This document shows, in pieces, positions 1-8,071 of a stretch of DNA of 45,848 nt. The position numbers were made by a program, and so were the translations under genes. This stretch comes from Lachnospiraceae bacterium UBA5895 (lineage in GTDB: Bacteria; Bacillota; Clostridia; Lachnospirales; Lachnospiraceae), in NCBI GenBank assembly GCA_002431915.1, contig DJEP01000059.1, forward strand, positions 1 through 45,848. Reading direction: 5' to 3'. Every line of letters begins with the position of its first letter. The stretch's first letter is position 1. The notes under the pieces are model-generated. The model searched no databases. It saw nothing but the letters and a program-made list of their open reading frames with translations, and was not told where the DNA came from.

Positions 1-498
1 ATCTATGCGCCGGTACGTGTCCTGGGCAACAAGACCATCGTAACCAATGGCGATCAGACCGATACTATCTACGAGGGAATGGACAAACAGTTAACCTTTG
101 AACAGTCCCTGCGCAGCAGAGAATTCGAGCCGGACGGACCGAACTATACACCGAGAATTTCCGGTATCATGCACATCGAGAACGGCAAGTACAATTACGC
201 CATGTCCATTTTGAAGAGTGACAATGGCAACCCCGATTCCTGCCTGCGTTTTACTTATGCTTATGAGAATCCCCTTCCCGGAGAGGGACGCTTCATTCAT
301 ACCTATATGCACGACGGCAATCCCCTGCCCAGCTTTCAGGGAGAGCCGAAGTTGGTAGAGATTCCCGATGACATGGATGCTTTTACCGATATGCTGTGGA
401 ACAGTCTGAACGAGGATAACAAGGTCTCCCTGTTCGTGCGTTTCATTGACATCCAGACCGGTAAATACGAGACAAAGATCGTGAATAAGAATAGATAA
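1..498 (+). CDS. IMP cyclohydrolase, stand-alone PurO-like type (5' truncated)
   Basis: This would catalyse the last step of de novo purine synthesis, closing FAICAR to IMP in the cytosol. The reading frame is open from base 1, so the start lies outside the window; about 165 C-terminal residues are present and the family is usually about 200-240 aa. The early segment TNGDQTDTIYEG and the later ISGIMHIENGKYNYAMSILK resemble the COG3363 (archaeal PurO-like) cyclohydrolases rather than the MGS-domain cyclohydrolase half of PurH. The next gene is a separate AICAR formyltransferase, which is the partner expected when the two PurH activities are split. An internal ATG at 79 is not the start, because clear family sequence lies upstream of it. 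Confidence 0.85.
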   Translation: MYAPVRVLGNKTIVTNGDQTDTIYEGMDKQLTFEQSLRSREFEPDGPNYTPRISGIMHIENGKYNYAMSILKSDNGNPDSCLRFTYAYENPLPGEGRFIHTYMHDGNPLPSFQGEPKLVEIPDDMDAFTDMLWNSLNEDNKVSLFVRFIDIQTGKYETKIVNKNR

Positions 499-503
499 AG
501 TAA

Positions 504-545
504 GCCGCGAAAACGCATTTTGCGAATGCAGGTTCTGAATAGTTA
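504..545 (+). repeat. Intergenic repeat, copy 1 (hairpin plus conserved 28-mer)
   Basis: The block at 518-545 (starting TTTTGCGAATG, ending TTCTGAATAGTTA) recurs almost unchanged at 1795-1821. A small GCG-AAAA-CGC hairpin sits just upstream (507-516). It lies between the IMP cyclohydrolase and AICAR formyltransferase genes, 26 bases before the next start codon. The function is not recognised. Confidence 0.6.
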
Positions 546-571
546 ACAGCGTAGAATAGGAGAAAAATAAG

Positions 572-1750
572 ATGAACGAGATTCAGTTAAAATACGGATG
601 TAACCCGAACCAGAAGCCTTCCAGAATCTTCATGGAAGACGGCAGCAACCTGCCGGTGACCGTGCTGAACGGCAAACCCGGATATATCAACTTTCTGGAT
701 GCTTTCAACGGCTGGCAGCTGGTAAAAGAGCTGAAGGAAGCCACAGGACTTCCCGCAGCCACTTCTTTCAAGCATGTATCTCCCGCCGGTGCTGCGGTAG
801 GACTTCCCTTAAGTGATACGCTGGCGAAGATCTACTGGGTGGATGACCTGGGAGAACTCTCTCCCCTGGCATGTGCCTATGCAAGAGCCAGAGGTGCGGA
901 CAGAATGTCTTCTTTCGGTGATTTCATTGCATTGTCCGATGTCTGCGATACTGATACCGCCCGTCTGATCAAGCGAGAGGTATCCGACGGTGTCATCGCT
1001 CCCGGTTATACCGACGAGGCACTGGAACTGTTAAAACAGAAGAAAAAGGGCGCTTACAACATCATTCAGATTGATCCTTCCTATCAGCCCGCACCCATCG
1101 AGCGCAAGCAGGTATACGGCATCACCTTTGAACAGGGCCGTAACGAACTGGATATCAACGGTGATCTGCTGTCCAACATTGTGACCGTGAACAAGGAGAT
1201 CCCGGAGAGCGCTCTGATCGACATGAAGATCGCGCTGATTACTTTAAAATATACCCAGTCCAATTCCGTATGCTATGTCAAGGACGGTCAGGCCATCGGT
1301 ATCGGCGCAGGACAGCAGTCCCGTATCCACTGCACCAGACTGGCAGGCGGCAAGGCGGACAACTGGTTCTTACGTCAGTCTCCGCAAGTGCTGGGACTTC
1401 AGTTCGTGGACAGCCTGGGCAGAGCCAACCGTGACAATGCCATTGATGTCTACATGGGCGATGAGTACATGGACGTGCTAGCAGACGGTACCTGGGAAGG
1501 CATCTTCAAGATAAAACCTCCCGTATTTACCAGAGAGGAAAAGAGAGCATGGCTTGACAAAATGCAGGATGTGACTCTGGGAAGTGATGCGTTCTTCCCC
1601 TTCTCCGATAACATCGAGAGAGCACATAAGAGTGGCGTAAAATACATCGCACAGCCCGGCGGATCCGTGCGGGATGCCGATGTGATCGCATGCTGCGACA
1701 AATACAATATGGTGATGGCATTTACAGGCATCCGTCTGTTCCACCACTAA
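572..1750 (+). CDS. Phosphoribosylaminoimidazolecarboxamide (AICAR) formyltransferase, stand-alone
   Basis: This enzyme transfers a formyl group from 10-formyl-THF to AICAR, giving FAICAR for the cyclohydrolase encoded just upstream. At 392 aa it matches the stand-alone transformylase and lacks the N-terminal MGS cyclohydrolase domain of PurH. The catalytic Lys-His motif is visible as SFKHVSPAGAAVG near residues 65-77, and the family motif IGIGAGQQSRIHCTRLA lies near residue 243. The C-terminal PGGSVRDADVIACCDK followed by MAFTGIRLFHH is the usual AICAR transformylase ending. The start has a good ribosome binding site (AGGAGAAAAATAAG before the ATG). The spacing suggests co-transcription with the upstream cyclohydrolase, with the repeat copy lying in the leader between them. 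Confidence 0.95.
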   Translation: MNEIQLKYGCNPNQKPSRIFMEDGSNLPVTVLNGKPGYINFLDAFNGWQLVKELKEATGLPAATSFKHVSPAGAAVGLPLSDTLAKIYWVDDLGELSPLACAYARARGADRMSSFGDFIALSDVCDTDTARLIKREVSDGVIAPGYTDEALELLKQKKKGAYNIIQIDPSYQPAPIERKQVYGITFEQGRNELDINGDLLSNIVTVNKEIPESALIDMKIALITLKYTQSNSVCYVKDGQAIGIGAGQQSRIHCTRLAGGKADNWFLRQSPQVLGLQFVDSLGRANRDNAIDVYMGDEYMDVLADGTWEGIFKIKPPVFTREEKRAWLDKMQDVTLGSDAFFPFSDNIERAHKSGVKYIAQPGGSVRDADVIACCDKYNMVMAFTGIRLFHH

Positions 1751-1779
1751 GACGAGGTAACCACATGAGCAAAAGGGAA

Positions 1780-1821
1780 GCCTTGAAAAGGCGGTTTTGC
1801 GAATGGGGTTCTGAATAGTTA
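1780..1821 (+). repeat. Intergenic repeat, copy 2 (hairpin plus conserved 27-mer)
   Basis: The block at 1795-1821 matches 518-545 except at a short GCAGG versus GGGG difference. It is again preceded by a small hairpin (GCCTT-GAA-AAGGC, 1780-1792) whose sequence differs from copy 1 while the arrangement is kept. It lies between the formyltransferase and the DHH phosphoesterase gene. Confidence 0.6.
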
Positions 1822-1857
1822 TGGGAGTTTTATGAGGAAGAAGAGGAAAGCATAGTT

Positions 1858-3405
1858 ATGAACAGACGAGGGGACGCAAAAAGCAGAGAAATGATGCTGG
1901 GAGAACTCATGGGGTATGACCGGGTGACGATCCAGTGCCACGACAATCCGGATGCGGATGCCATTGCCTCCGGTTTTGGATTGTACTGTTTTTTCCGGGA
2001 TCAGGGTAAAGATGTAAGACTCCTGTATTCCGGCAGGAATAAATTACGAAAAGCGAATCTGAAGCTGATGGTGGAGCGTCTGCGGATTCCGTTAGAGTAC
2101 CTGCCCCAGCCCGGGGAGGAAGCACTGGAAGGACTGCTCATCACCGTGGATTGCCAGTACGGTGCCGGGAATGTGACGAAGATCCCTGCGGAGGAGATCG
2201 CGGTGATCGACCATCACCCGTTAGAGATCATCTGCACGGAGAGAATGCGCCTGCAGCCCGGCATGGGAAGCTGTGCGACGCTGGTGTGGACCATGCTCCA
2301 GGAAATGCAGTACCCTGTGGAGAAAAATAAAGATCTGGGTACCGCTCTGTACTACGGTCTGTTCATGGACACGAACCAGTTCTCCGAGTTATCCAACCCC
2401 ATAGACATGGATATGCGTGAGAGCCTGAACTTTGATAAGAATCTGATCTCTCTGTTCCGTAATTCCAATATTTCATTGAAAGAACTGGAGATTGCCGGCG
2501 TGGCAATGCTGCGCTGCAACTATAATGACGATTATCAGTTCGCCGTAATCCATGCCCAGCCCTGTGATCCCAATGTCTTAGGTCTGATCAGTGATTTCCT
2601 CTTACAGGTGGCGGGGGTCAACACCTGCGCGGTCTATAACGAGGACAGTGGCGGTTACAAATTCTCCGTCAGGAGCTGTATCCGCGAGGTCAATGCCAGC
2701 GAACTGTCGGATTATCTGTCGGAGGGAGTCGGTTCCGGCGGCGGACATTATGAGAAGGCGGGCGGTTATATCAGTATGAAGCTGTATGAGGAAAAATATC
2801 CGACCCTGCATTCCGAGGCTTATTTCAATAACCGGATGACCCAGTATTTCGATAATTTCAAGATCGTGTATGCACAGGACAGAGAATTCCGGACAGAGGA
2901 TGCTGTGAAATACCGCAGAAGGAAAAATCCCATTGCCTGTCTGCGGGCATCGGATCTTGCACCGCTGGGCACCATCGTATCCGTTCGTACCCAGAACGGT
3001 ACCATGGATATCGATACGAGGCAGCATGTCTGTTATACGCTGGAGAGAAGCGGAGAACTGCACAGAATCGCCGGGGAGAGATTCCACCGGATCCTGGAGC
3101 GGACAGACCTTTCTCTGCCGGAGGATTATTGCAGCAGTATGGGATATATCCCCAGAGTGAAGGACGGCAGAGATGGAAGCACCCATCTGCTGACGGAATA
3201 TGTACATATGAGCATGCCCACGGATGCTTTCCGCATCTATGCCACAGAACTGAAACAGGGCGTAAAGGTATTCCCCGTCTGGGACGAGGACGGCTATATG
3301 ACAGGCAGAGCGGGGGATTATCTGGCAGCCAGCGAGGACGACCTTCACAATATGTTCATCGAGTCCGGACAGAATCTGCGGAATTATTTTGAAGAGATGG
3401 CATAA
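1858..3405 (+). CDS. DHH/DHHA1-family phosphoesterase with C-terminal extension
   Basis: This belongs to the DHH superfamily of Mn-dependent phosphoesterases, which includes the NrnA nanoRNase/pAp phosphatase and c-di-NMP hydrolases. Motifs in order: CHDNPDADAIASG (residues ~27-39, motif I), LITVDCQYGAG (~95-105), AVIDHHPLE (~114-122, the DHH motif), and the DHHA1 substrate-binding GSGGGHYEKAGG (~290-301). The first ~320 residues therefore look like a complete NrnA-like enzyme. The last ~190 residues are extra compared with NrnA (about 310-325 aa) and show no motif I can name, apart from a segment VFPVWDEDGYMTGRAGDYLA near the end. No export signal is seen, so it is probably cytosolic. The substrate cannot be read from the sequence. 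Confidence 0.85.
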   Translation: MNRRGDAKSREMMLGELMGYDRVTIQCHDNPDADAIASGFGLYCFFRDQGKDVRLLYSGRNKLRKANLKLMVERLRIPLEYLPQPGEEALEGLLITVDCQYGAGNVTKIPAEEIAVIDHHPLEIICTERMRLQPGMGSCATLVWTMLQEMQYPVEKNKDLGTALYYGLFMDTNQFSELSNPIDMDMRESLNFDKNLISLFRNSNISLKELEIAGVAMLRCNYNDDYQFAVIHAQPCDPNVLGLISDFLLQVAGVNTCAVYNEDSGGYKFSVRSCIREVNASELSDYLSEGVGSGGGHYEKAGGYISMKLYEEKYPTLHSEAYFNNRMTQYFDNFKIVYAQDREFRTEDAVKYRRRKNPIACLRASDLAPLGTIVSVRTQNGTMDIDTRQHVCYTLERSGELHRIAGERFHRILERTDLSLPEDYCSSMGYIPRVKDGRDGSTHLLTEYVHMSMPTDAFRIYATELKQGVKVFPVWDEDGYMTGRAGDYLAASEDDLHNMFIESGQNLRNYFEEMA

Positions 3406-3421
3406 GAATCATAAAAAAAGG

Positions 3422-3450
3422 TTTATAAAATTTTCCTTGTGTGGTAAGAT
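3422..3450 (+). promoter_or_regulatory. Candidate sigma-A promoter for glnS
   Basis: TTTATA (3422-3427), 17 bases, then TAAGAT (3445-3450), in the 93-base gap before glnS. The -35 box is weak, so the call is tentative. Confidence 0.35.
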
Positions 3451-3498
3451 TAAGGTTACGAAAACAGTATTAAGTAAACGAAAGGCAAGGATATCACC

Positions 3499-5193
3499 AT
3501 GAGCGAAGTAGAAAAAGAAATCGTAGATTCCACAGAAGTGAAGGAATCTAAGAATTTTATAGAGCAGATCATCGATAAGGATCTGGCGGAGGGCGTATAC
3601 GATACGGTACATACCCGTTTCCCTCCCGAACCCAACGGTTATCTTCACATCGGACATGCCAAGAGTATTCTGTTAAACTACGGTCTGTCCCAGAAGTATC
3701 ACGGTAAATTCAACCTGCGTTTTGATGATACCAACCCCACCAAGGAGAAGGCAGAGTTCGTAGAATCCATCAAGGCAGATGTAAAGTGGCTGGGTGCAGA
3801 CTGGGAGGACAGACTTTTCTTCGCATCCAACTATTTCGATCAGATGTATGAAGCAGCGGTAAAGCTGATCAAAAAGGGCAAGGCGTATGTCTCCGACTTA
3901 AGCGCAGAGCAGATCCGTGAGTACAGAGGAAGCCTGACCGAGCCCGGCAGGGAAGATCCCGGCAGCGTAAGAACCGTGGAAGAGAATCTGGCACTGTTCG
4001 AGGATATGAAGGCAGGCAAATACGAGGACGGCACCAAGGTACTGCGTGCCCGTATCGATATGGCATCTCCAAATATCAACATGCGTGATCCCGTTATCTA
4101 CCGTGTGGCACATATGTCTCACCAGAACACCGGAGACAAATGGTGCATCTATCCCATGTATGATTTCGCCCATCCCATCGAGGATGCCATTGAGGGTGTG
4201 ACCCATTCCATCTGTACCCTGGAGTTCGAGGATCACAGACCTTTATATGACTGGGTGGTAAGAGAGCTGGAATACCCTCATCCTCCCAAACAGATCGAGT
4301 TCGCCAAGCTGTACCTGACCAACGTGGTCACCGGTAAGCGTTATATCAAGAAGCTGGTAGAGCAGGGCATCGTGGACGGCTGGGATGATCCCAGACTGGT
4401 ATCCATCGCAGCGCTGCGCAGAAGAGGATTTACACCGGAATCTATCAAGAAGTTCGTAGAACTGTGCGGTATCTCCAAGGCACAGTCTTCCGCAGACTAT
4501 GCAATGTTAGAGTACTGTATCCGTGAGGATCTGAAGGCAAAGGCACCCCGTATGATGGCGATTTTAGATCCCGTGAAGCTGGTCATTGACAATTATCCCG
4601 AAGGACAGACCGAGATGCTGCCCGTAGTCAATAATCCGGAGAACGAGGAGTTAGGCAGCCGCGAGGTTCCTTTCGGCAGGGAATTATATATCGAGAGAGA
4701 AGACTTCATGGAAGAGCCTCCCAAGAAGTATTTCCGTATGTTCCCCGGCAACGAGGTGCGTCTGATGAGTGCTTATTTTGTAAAGTGCACCGGCTGCGTC
4801 AAGGATGAGAACGGCAAGGTCGTGGAAGTACATTGCACCTACGATCCGGAGAGCCGCGGCGGCAACAGCCCGGACGGCCGTAAGGTCAAGGGAACCATCC
4901 ACTGGGTAAGCGCAGCGGAATCTGTGAAAGCAGAGGCTCGTCTGTATGAGAATATCATCGATGAGGAGAAAGGCGTATACAACGAGGACGGAAGTCTGAA
5001 TCTGAACCCCAATTCTCTGACCATACTGACAGAGTGCCGCTTAGAGCCCGCATTTGCCAAAGCACAGGCTTATGACCGCTTCCAGTTCGTAAGACAGGGC
5101 TTCTTCTGCGTGGATTACAAGGATACCAAGCCCGGAGAACTGGTATTTAACCGTATCGTGTCTCTGAAGAGTTCTTACGTACTGCCTAAGTAG
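3499..5193 (+). CDS. glnS: Glutaminyl-tRNA synthetase
   Basis: This class I synthetase charges tRNA-Gln directly. Its 564 aa are close to the usual GlnRS length (about 555-570). The catalytic core begins with PPEPNGYLHIGHAKS (HIGH at residues 50-53), followed by FDDTNPTKEKAEFVESI and the GlnRS-type YPMYDFAHPIEDAIEGVTHSICTLEFEDHRPLYDW, seen here across residues ~215-250. The second signature, normally an MSKRKL-like variant of KMSKS, reads VVTGKRYIKKL (residues 276-286). The segment after it, GWDDPRLVSIAALRRRGFT, is normal for the family. The C-terminal anticodon-binding beta barrels are present (HWVSA, LNPNSLTILTECRLEPAF). The start follows AAGGATATCACC. The neighbours give no functional link, and the gene appears to have its own promoter. 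Confidence 0.95.
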   Translation: MSEVEKEIVDSTEVKESKNFIEQIIDKDLAEGVYDTVHTRFPPEPNGYLHIGHAKSILLNYGLSQKYHGKFNLRFDDTNPTKEKAEFVESIKADVKWLGADWEDRLFFASNYFDQMYEAAVKLIKKGKAYVSDLSAEQIREYRGSLTEPGREDPGSVRTVEENLALFEDMKAGKYEDGTKVLRARIDMASPNINMRDPVIYRVAHMSHQNTGDKWCIYPMYDFAHPIEDAIEGVTHSICTLEFEDHRPLYDWVVRELEYPHPPKQIEFAKLYLTNVVTGKRYIKKLVEQGIVDGWDDPRLVSIAALRRRGFTPESIKKFVELCGISKAQSSADYAMLEYCIREDLKAKAPRMMAILDPVKLVIDNYPEGQTEMLPVVNNPENEELGSREVPFGRELYIEREDFMEEPPKKYFRMFPGNEVRLMSAYFVKCTGCVKDENGKVVEVHCTYDPESRGGNSPDGRKVKGTIHWVSAAESVKAEARLYENIIDEEKGVYNEDGSLNLNPNSLTILTECRLEPAFAKAQAYDRFQFVRQGFFCVDYKDTKPGELVFNRIVSLKSSYVLPK

Positions 5194-5277
5194 GAATTAT
5201 AACCCATAAGGGGAATCGGGATGTTGCAATTTGTATTGCCACCGGGAATGGACAGTACAAAAGAAAAGGAGAGACAT

Positions 5278-6123
5278 ATGTCAGACAAATTATTTGGACT
5301 GGGCGGTTTAGGGTTGGATGACCTGGAAGATATGGATATCTTTGGACAGGAGAAAAAGGAAGAGAAGGCAGTTGCCGAAGCCCCGAAAATAGAAGAAAAG
5401 GACCTGATCTTCGACAAAACTTTCACCTGCCCCGTCTGCGGAGAGGATTTTTCCGCTAAAATTATGAAAACGGGCAAGGCAAGATTATTAGGCACAGATC
5501 AGGATCTGCGTGCCAGATACGAAGGCATCGATGCCGTAAAATACGATGTGATTCTGTGCCCCCACTGTGGCTATGCTGCACTGAACAGATATTTCAACAG
5601 CCTCAATAAAGTATATGTGAAGCTGATCAAGGAAAGTATCAGCAGCAAAGTACAGCTTCACAGCTTCGACGATGACATTTATTCTTATGAAGAAGCCATC
5701 GAACGTTACAAACTCTGTCTTGTCAATGCTGTGGTAAAGCGCGCACATGCCAGTGAAAAGGCATATATCTGCTTGAAGAGTGGATGGCTCATGAGAGGTT
5801 ATCAGGAATATCTGGAAGAATCCGGGGATACGGATATGGCGAGACTCCGCGAGGCGAAGACCCTGGAAGAGACCTATCTGAAAAATGCTTACACCGGTTT
5901 CATGGAAGCACTGCAGACTGAGGGCTTCCCTATGTGTGGCATGGATGAGATCACGGTGGAATTCCTGATCGGTGTGTTGGCCACCAGATTTCAGAAATAT
6001 GATGTGGCAAGCCGTATGGTAGCCACGGTTCTGACATCTCCTTCCGCCAATGCCCGTACCAAGGACAAGGCGAGAGAACTTAAGGATCAGATCCTGGAGG
6101 AACTGAAGAGTCAGAAAAAGTAG
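5278..6123 (+). CDS. DUF2225 family protein (zinc-ribbon plus helical repeats)
   Basis: 281 aa, assigned to DUF2225 by overall pattern. The protein has a short acidic N-terminus (GLGGLGLDDLEDMDIF), then a zinc-ribbon-like pair CPVCGEDF and CPHCGYAA (about residues 50-100), and an all-helical C-terminal half resembling TPR-type repeats (SYEEAIERYKLCLVNAVVK, followed by further helices). The biochemical role of the family is not established. I chose the ATG at 5278 because AAAAGGAGAGACAT precedes it directly; an upstream in-frame ATG at 5221 also has a purine-rich site (AAGGGGAATCGGG) and would add 19 residues. The gene lies 84 bases after glnS and 18 bases before the MocR gene, probably in the same transcript as the latter. 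Confidence 0.75.
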   Translation: MSDKLFGLGGLGLDDLEDMDIFGQEKKEEKAVAEAPKIEEKDLIFDKTFTCPVCGEDFSAKIMKTGKARLLGTDQDLRARYEGIDAVKYDVILCPHCGYAALNRYFNSLNKVYVKLIKESISSKVQLHSFDDDIYSYEEAIERYKLCLVNAVVKRAHASEKAYICLKSGWLMRGYQEYLEESGDTDMARLREAKTLEETYLKNAYTGFMEALQTEGFPMCGMDEITVEFLIGVLATRFQKYDVASRMVATVLTSPSANARTKDKARELKDQILEELKSQKK

Positions 6124-6140
6124 GACAGTAGGATAATACT

Positions 6141-7547
6141 ATGTATGATATGACGATCCGGCTGCGTACAGACAGTGATAAATGTCTGTACCAGCAGATA
6201 TATGAGCATATACGACAGGAAATCAGGGAAGGGAAGCTTCTGGCAGGAGAGAGGCTTCCCTCCACACGTTCTTTGGCAGAATACCTGCAGGTGGCGAGAA
6301 GTACCGTGGACTATGCCTATGACCAGCTGTTAAGCGAGGGCTACATTGAGGCAAGACCTTATAAGGGCTATTTTGTCTGCCGACTGGAGGGGATTTTTAC
6401 TATGGAACCGGGGGAAATCCCGGAACCCGAGACAGCAGAAACGGACAGAGAGGCTGACGGGGAAGCACCGCAGATCGCTTTTTCCCCTTACGGCATCGAT
6501 ATGACCGGATTCCCCTTCGGAGTGTGGAAACGGATCACGAAAAATATCCTGAATGACAGCAACAGTGAGCTATTTGCCCAGGGAGAGCCCCAGGGAGATT
6601 ACGACCTGCGGATGACCATCAGCCGCTATCTGCATTCTTCCCGCGGTGTGAACTGCCGGCCGGAGCAGATCATCGTGGGAGCCGGGAATGATTATCTGTT
6701 ACTGTTATTAGAGAAAATATTGGGGAGACATGTGGGAATCGCCATGGAGAACCCTACGTACAAGAGAGCTTACAGGATCTTCCAGTCTTTTGCCTACCGT
6801 ATTTATACGGTGGATATGGATGATAAAGGGATGCGGGCGGACAGACTGACAGAGCTTCCGGTCCGGGCAGCCTATGTGATGCCGTCCCATCAGTATCCTA
6901 CCGGTGCGATCATGACCATCGGCAGAAGAGCAGAGCTGTTACACTGGGCGGAAAAGGAGCCGGATCGTTATCTGATCGAGGATGATTACGACAGTGAATT
7001 CCGCTATCGTGGGAAGCCGATTCCTTCTCTGCAGTCCTCGGACAAACGGGGCAAGGTGATCTACATTGGTACCTTTTCCAAAGCAATCGCACCGGCGATC
7101 CGTGTCAGTTATATGGTGCTTCCGGAGAGTCTGTTAGAGGTCTACCGCAGGGATTGTTCTTTTTATTCCTGCACAGTGTCGAGAATTGACCAGCGGATCT
7201 TAAATGAATTTATCCGGGACGGATATTTTGAACGGCATCTGAACAAAATGCGGATGCACTATCGTGCCAAACACGATTTGTTGCTTGCAGAATTAGAGCC
7301 GTTTGCAAAGGCTTTTACAATCTCCGGGGAGGATGCGGGACTGCATCTTCTGCTGACGGCGAAAGGAGACGTCACAGAAGCGCAGCTATTGTCTGCGGCG
7401 GCGGAAGCTGGAGTAAAAGTCTATGGCATGTCGGAAAATATGGTGGAGACCGATGCCCCGAAGGCAACGATACTGCTGGGATTCGGAAGTGTGAGTGAGA
7501 CAGAAATGAAAGAAGGTCTTCACAGGCTGCAAAAAGCATGGCTGTGA
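6141..7547 (+). CDS. MocR/PdxR-type transcriptional regulator (GntR HTH fused to aminotransferase fold)
   Basis: 468 aa. The N-terminal GntR winged helix (residues ~8-75) has the expected LYQQIYEHIRQEIREGKL and LPSTRSLAEYLQVARSTVDY segments. After a ~40-residue linker comes a type I PLP-dependent aminotransferase-like domain. It contains the PLP-binding DDYDSEFRY and the Schiff-base lysine in IGTFSKAIAP (K314 by codon count), so PLP binding is likely retained. Proteins of this class sense PLP or amino-acid adducts and often control vitamin B6 or amino-acid genes. No pdx gene is next to it, so the target is unknown. The stop codon falls inside a strong hairpin shared with the convergent gene downstream. 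Confidence 0.9.
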   Translation: MYDMTIRLRTDSDKCLYQQIYEHIRQEIREGKLLAGERLPSTRSLAEYLQVARSTVDYAYDQLLSEGYIEARPYKGYFVCRLEGIFTMEPGEIPEPETAETDREADGEAPQIAFSPYGIDMTGFPFGVWKRITKNILNDSNSELFAQGEPQGDYDLRMTISRYLHSSRGVNCRPEQIIVGAGNDYLLLLLEKILGRHVGIAMENPTYKRAYRIFQSFAYRIYTVDMDDKGMRADRLTELPVRAAYVMPSHQYPTGAIMTIGRRAELLHWAEKEPDRYLIEDDYDSEFRYRGKPIPSLQSSDKRGKVIYIGTFSKAIAPAIRVSYMVLPESLLEVYRRDCSFYSCTVSRIDQRILNEFIRDGYFERHLNKMRMHYRAKHDLLLAELEPFAKAFTISGEDAGLHLLLTAKGDVTEAQLLSAAAEAGVKVYGMSENMVETDAPKATILLGFGSVSETEMKEGLHRLQKAWL

Positions 7548-7555
7548 GACCTTCT
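7511..7555. terminator. Hairpin terminator between convergent genes, overlapping the mocR 3' end
   Basis: AGAAGGTCTTCACAG (7511-7525) pairs with CTGTGAGACCTTCT (7542-7555) with a single bulged base, giving a stem of about 14 bp. A T-rich tract follows only when read on the minus strand (TTTCATTTC), so it most likely ends the minus-strand gene at 7566-7958. It may also end mocR transcription. Confidence 0.6.
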
Positions 7556-7565
7556 GAGGATCTGA

Positions 7566-7958
7566 TTATTCTTTGTTCACGGGAGGCTCTTCATCCTCGG
7601 CATCTTCCTCGTCGAAGAACTCTTCTACGTCTTCCACGGTCTCGTCCTCTTCCTTGGACAGATCGGCTGCCTGATCGGAGAGGGGAGTGAAATCGGATGC
7701 GTCAGCGTCAGCATCTGTAGTATCTGCCTTCTCAGGTGCAGAAGTCTCGGGAGTCTGCACGGCAGTGTTCAGAGGAACATAATTGCGGGAGAATTCGTTG
7801 CTCTCCTCGAGATCCTCATGGAAATCATCGTAATCGTCATCTGCATCGGAAGATTCCTTCAGATTGGAATCCTTCTGTTGCATATAGTAGTAAGCAGCTG
7901 CGGCTGCGGTACCTACTGCTGCGGTGAACAGCAGAAATTTGCCAAATTTTTTAGCCAT
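7566..7958 (-). CDS. Small membrane-anchored acidic protein, unknown function
   Basis: 130 aa. A basic start (MAKKFGKF) leads into one hydrophobic helix (LLFTAAVGTAAAAAYYYMQ, residues ~9-27). The rest is a highly acidic, low-complexity Asp/Glu-rich tail with no cysteines or recognisable domain. The topology suggests a single-pass anchor with an acidic disordered domain; which side it faces is unclear. The start is set by a strong GGAAGGAG site just upstream on the minus strand; a longer reading to 8048 is unlikely. It is divergent from the TetR gene across a 113-base gap, so the two may share control. Confidence 0.7.
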   Translation of the reverse strand: MAKKFGKFLLFTAAVGTAAAAAYYYMQQKDSNLKESSDADDDYDDFHEDLEESNEFSRNYVPLNTAVQTPETSAPEKADTTDADADASDFTPLSDQAADLSKEEDETVEDVEEFFDEEDAEDEEPPVNKE

Positions 7959-8071
7959 AGGGTTGCTCCTTCCATGTTGTAGTGTATGTAACGGTTCGGA
8001 ATTATATACATTTGTCCATACAGTTATATGATAAACCTTATTGACCAAAATGAAAAGGGATATGTTGCGTT

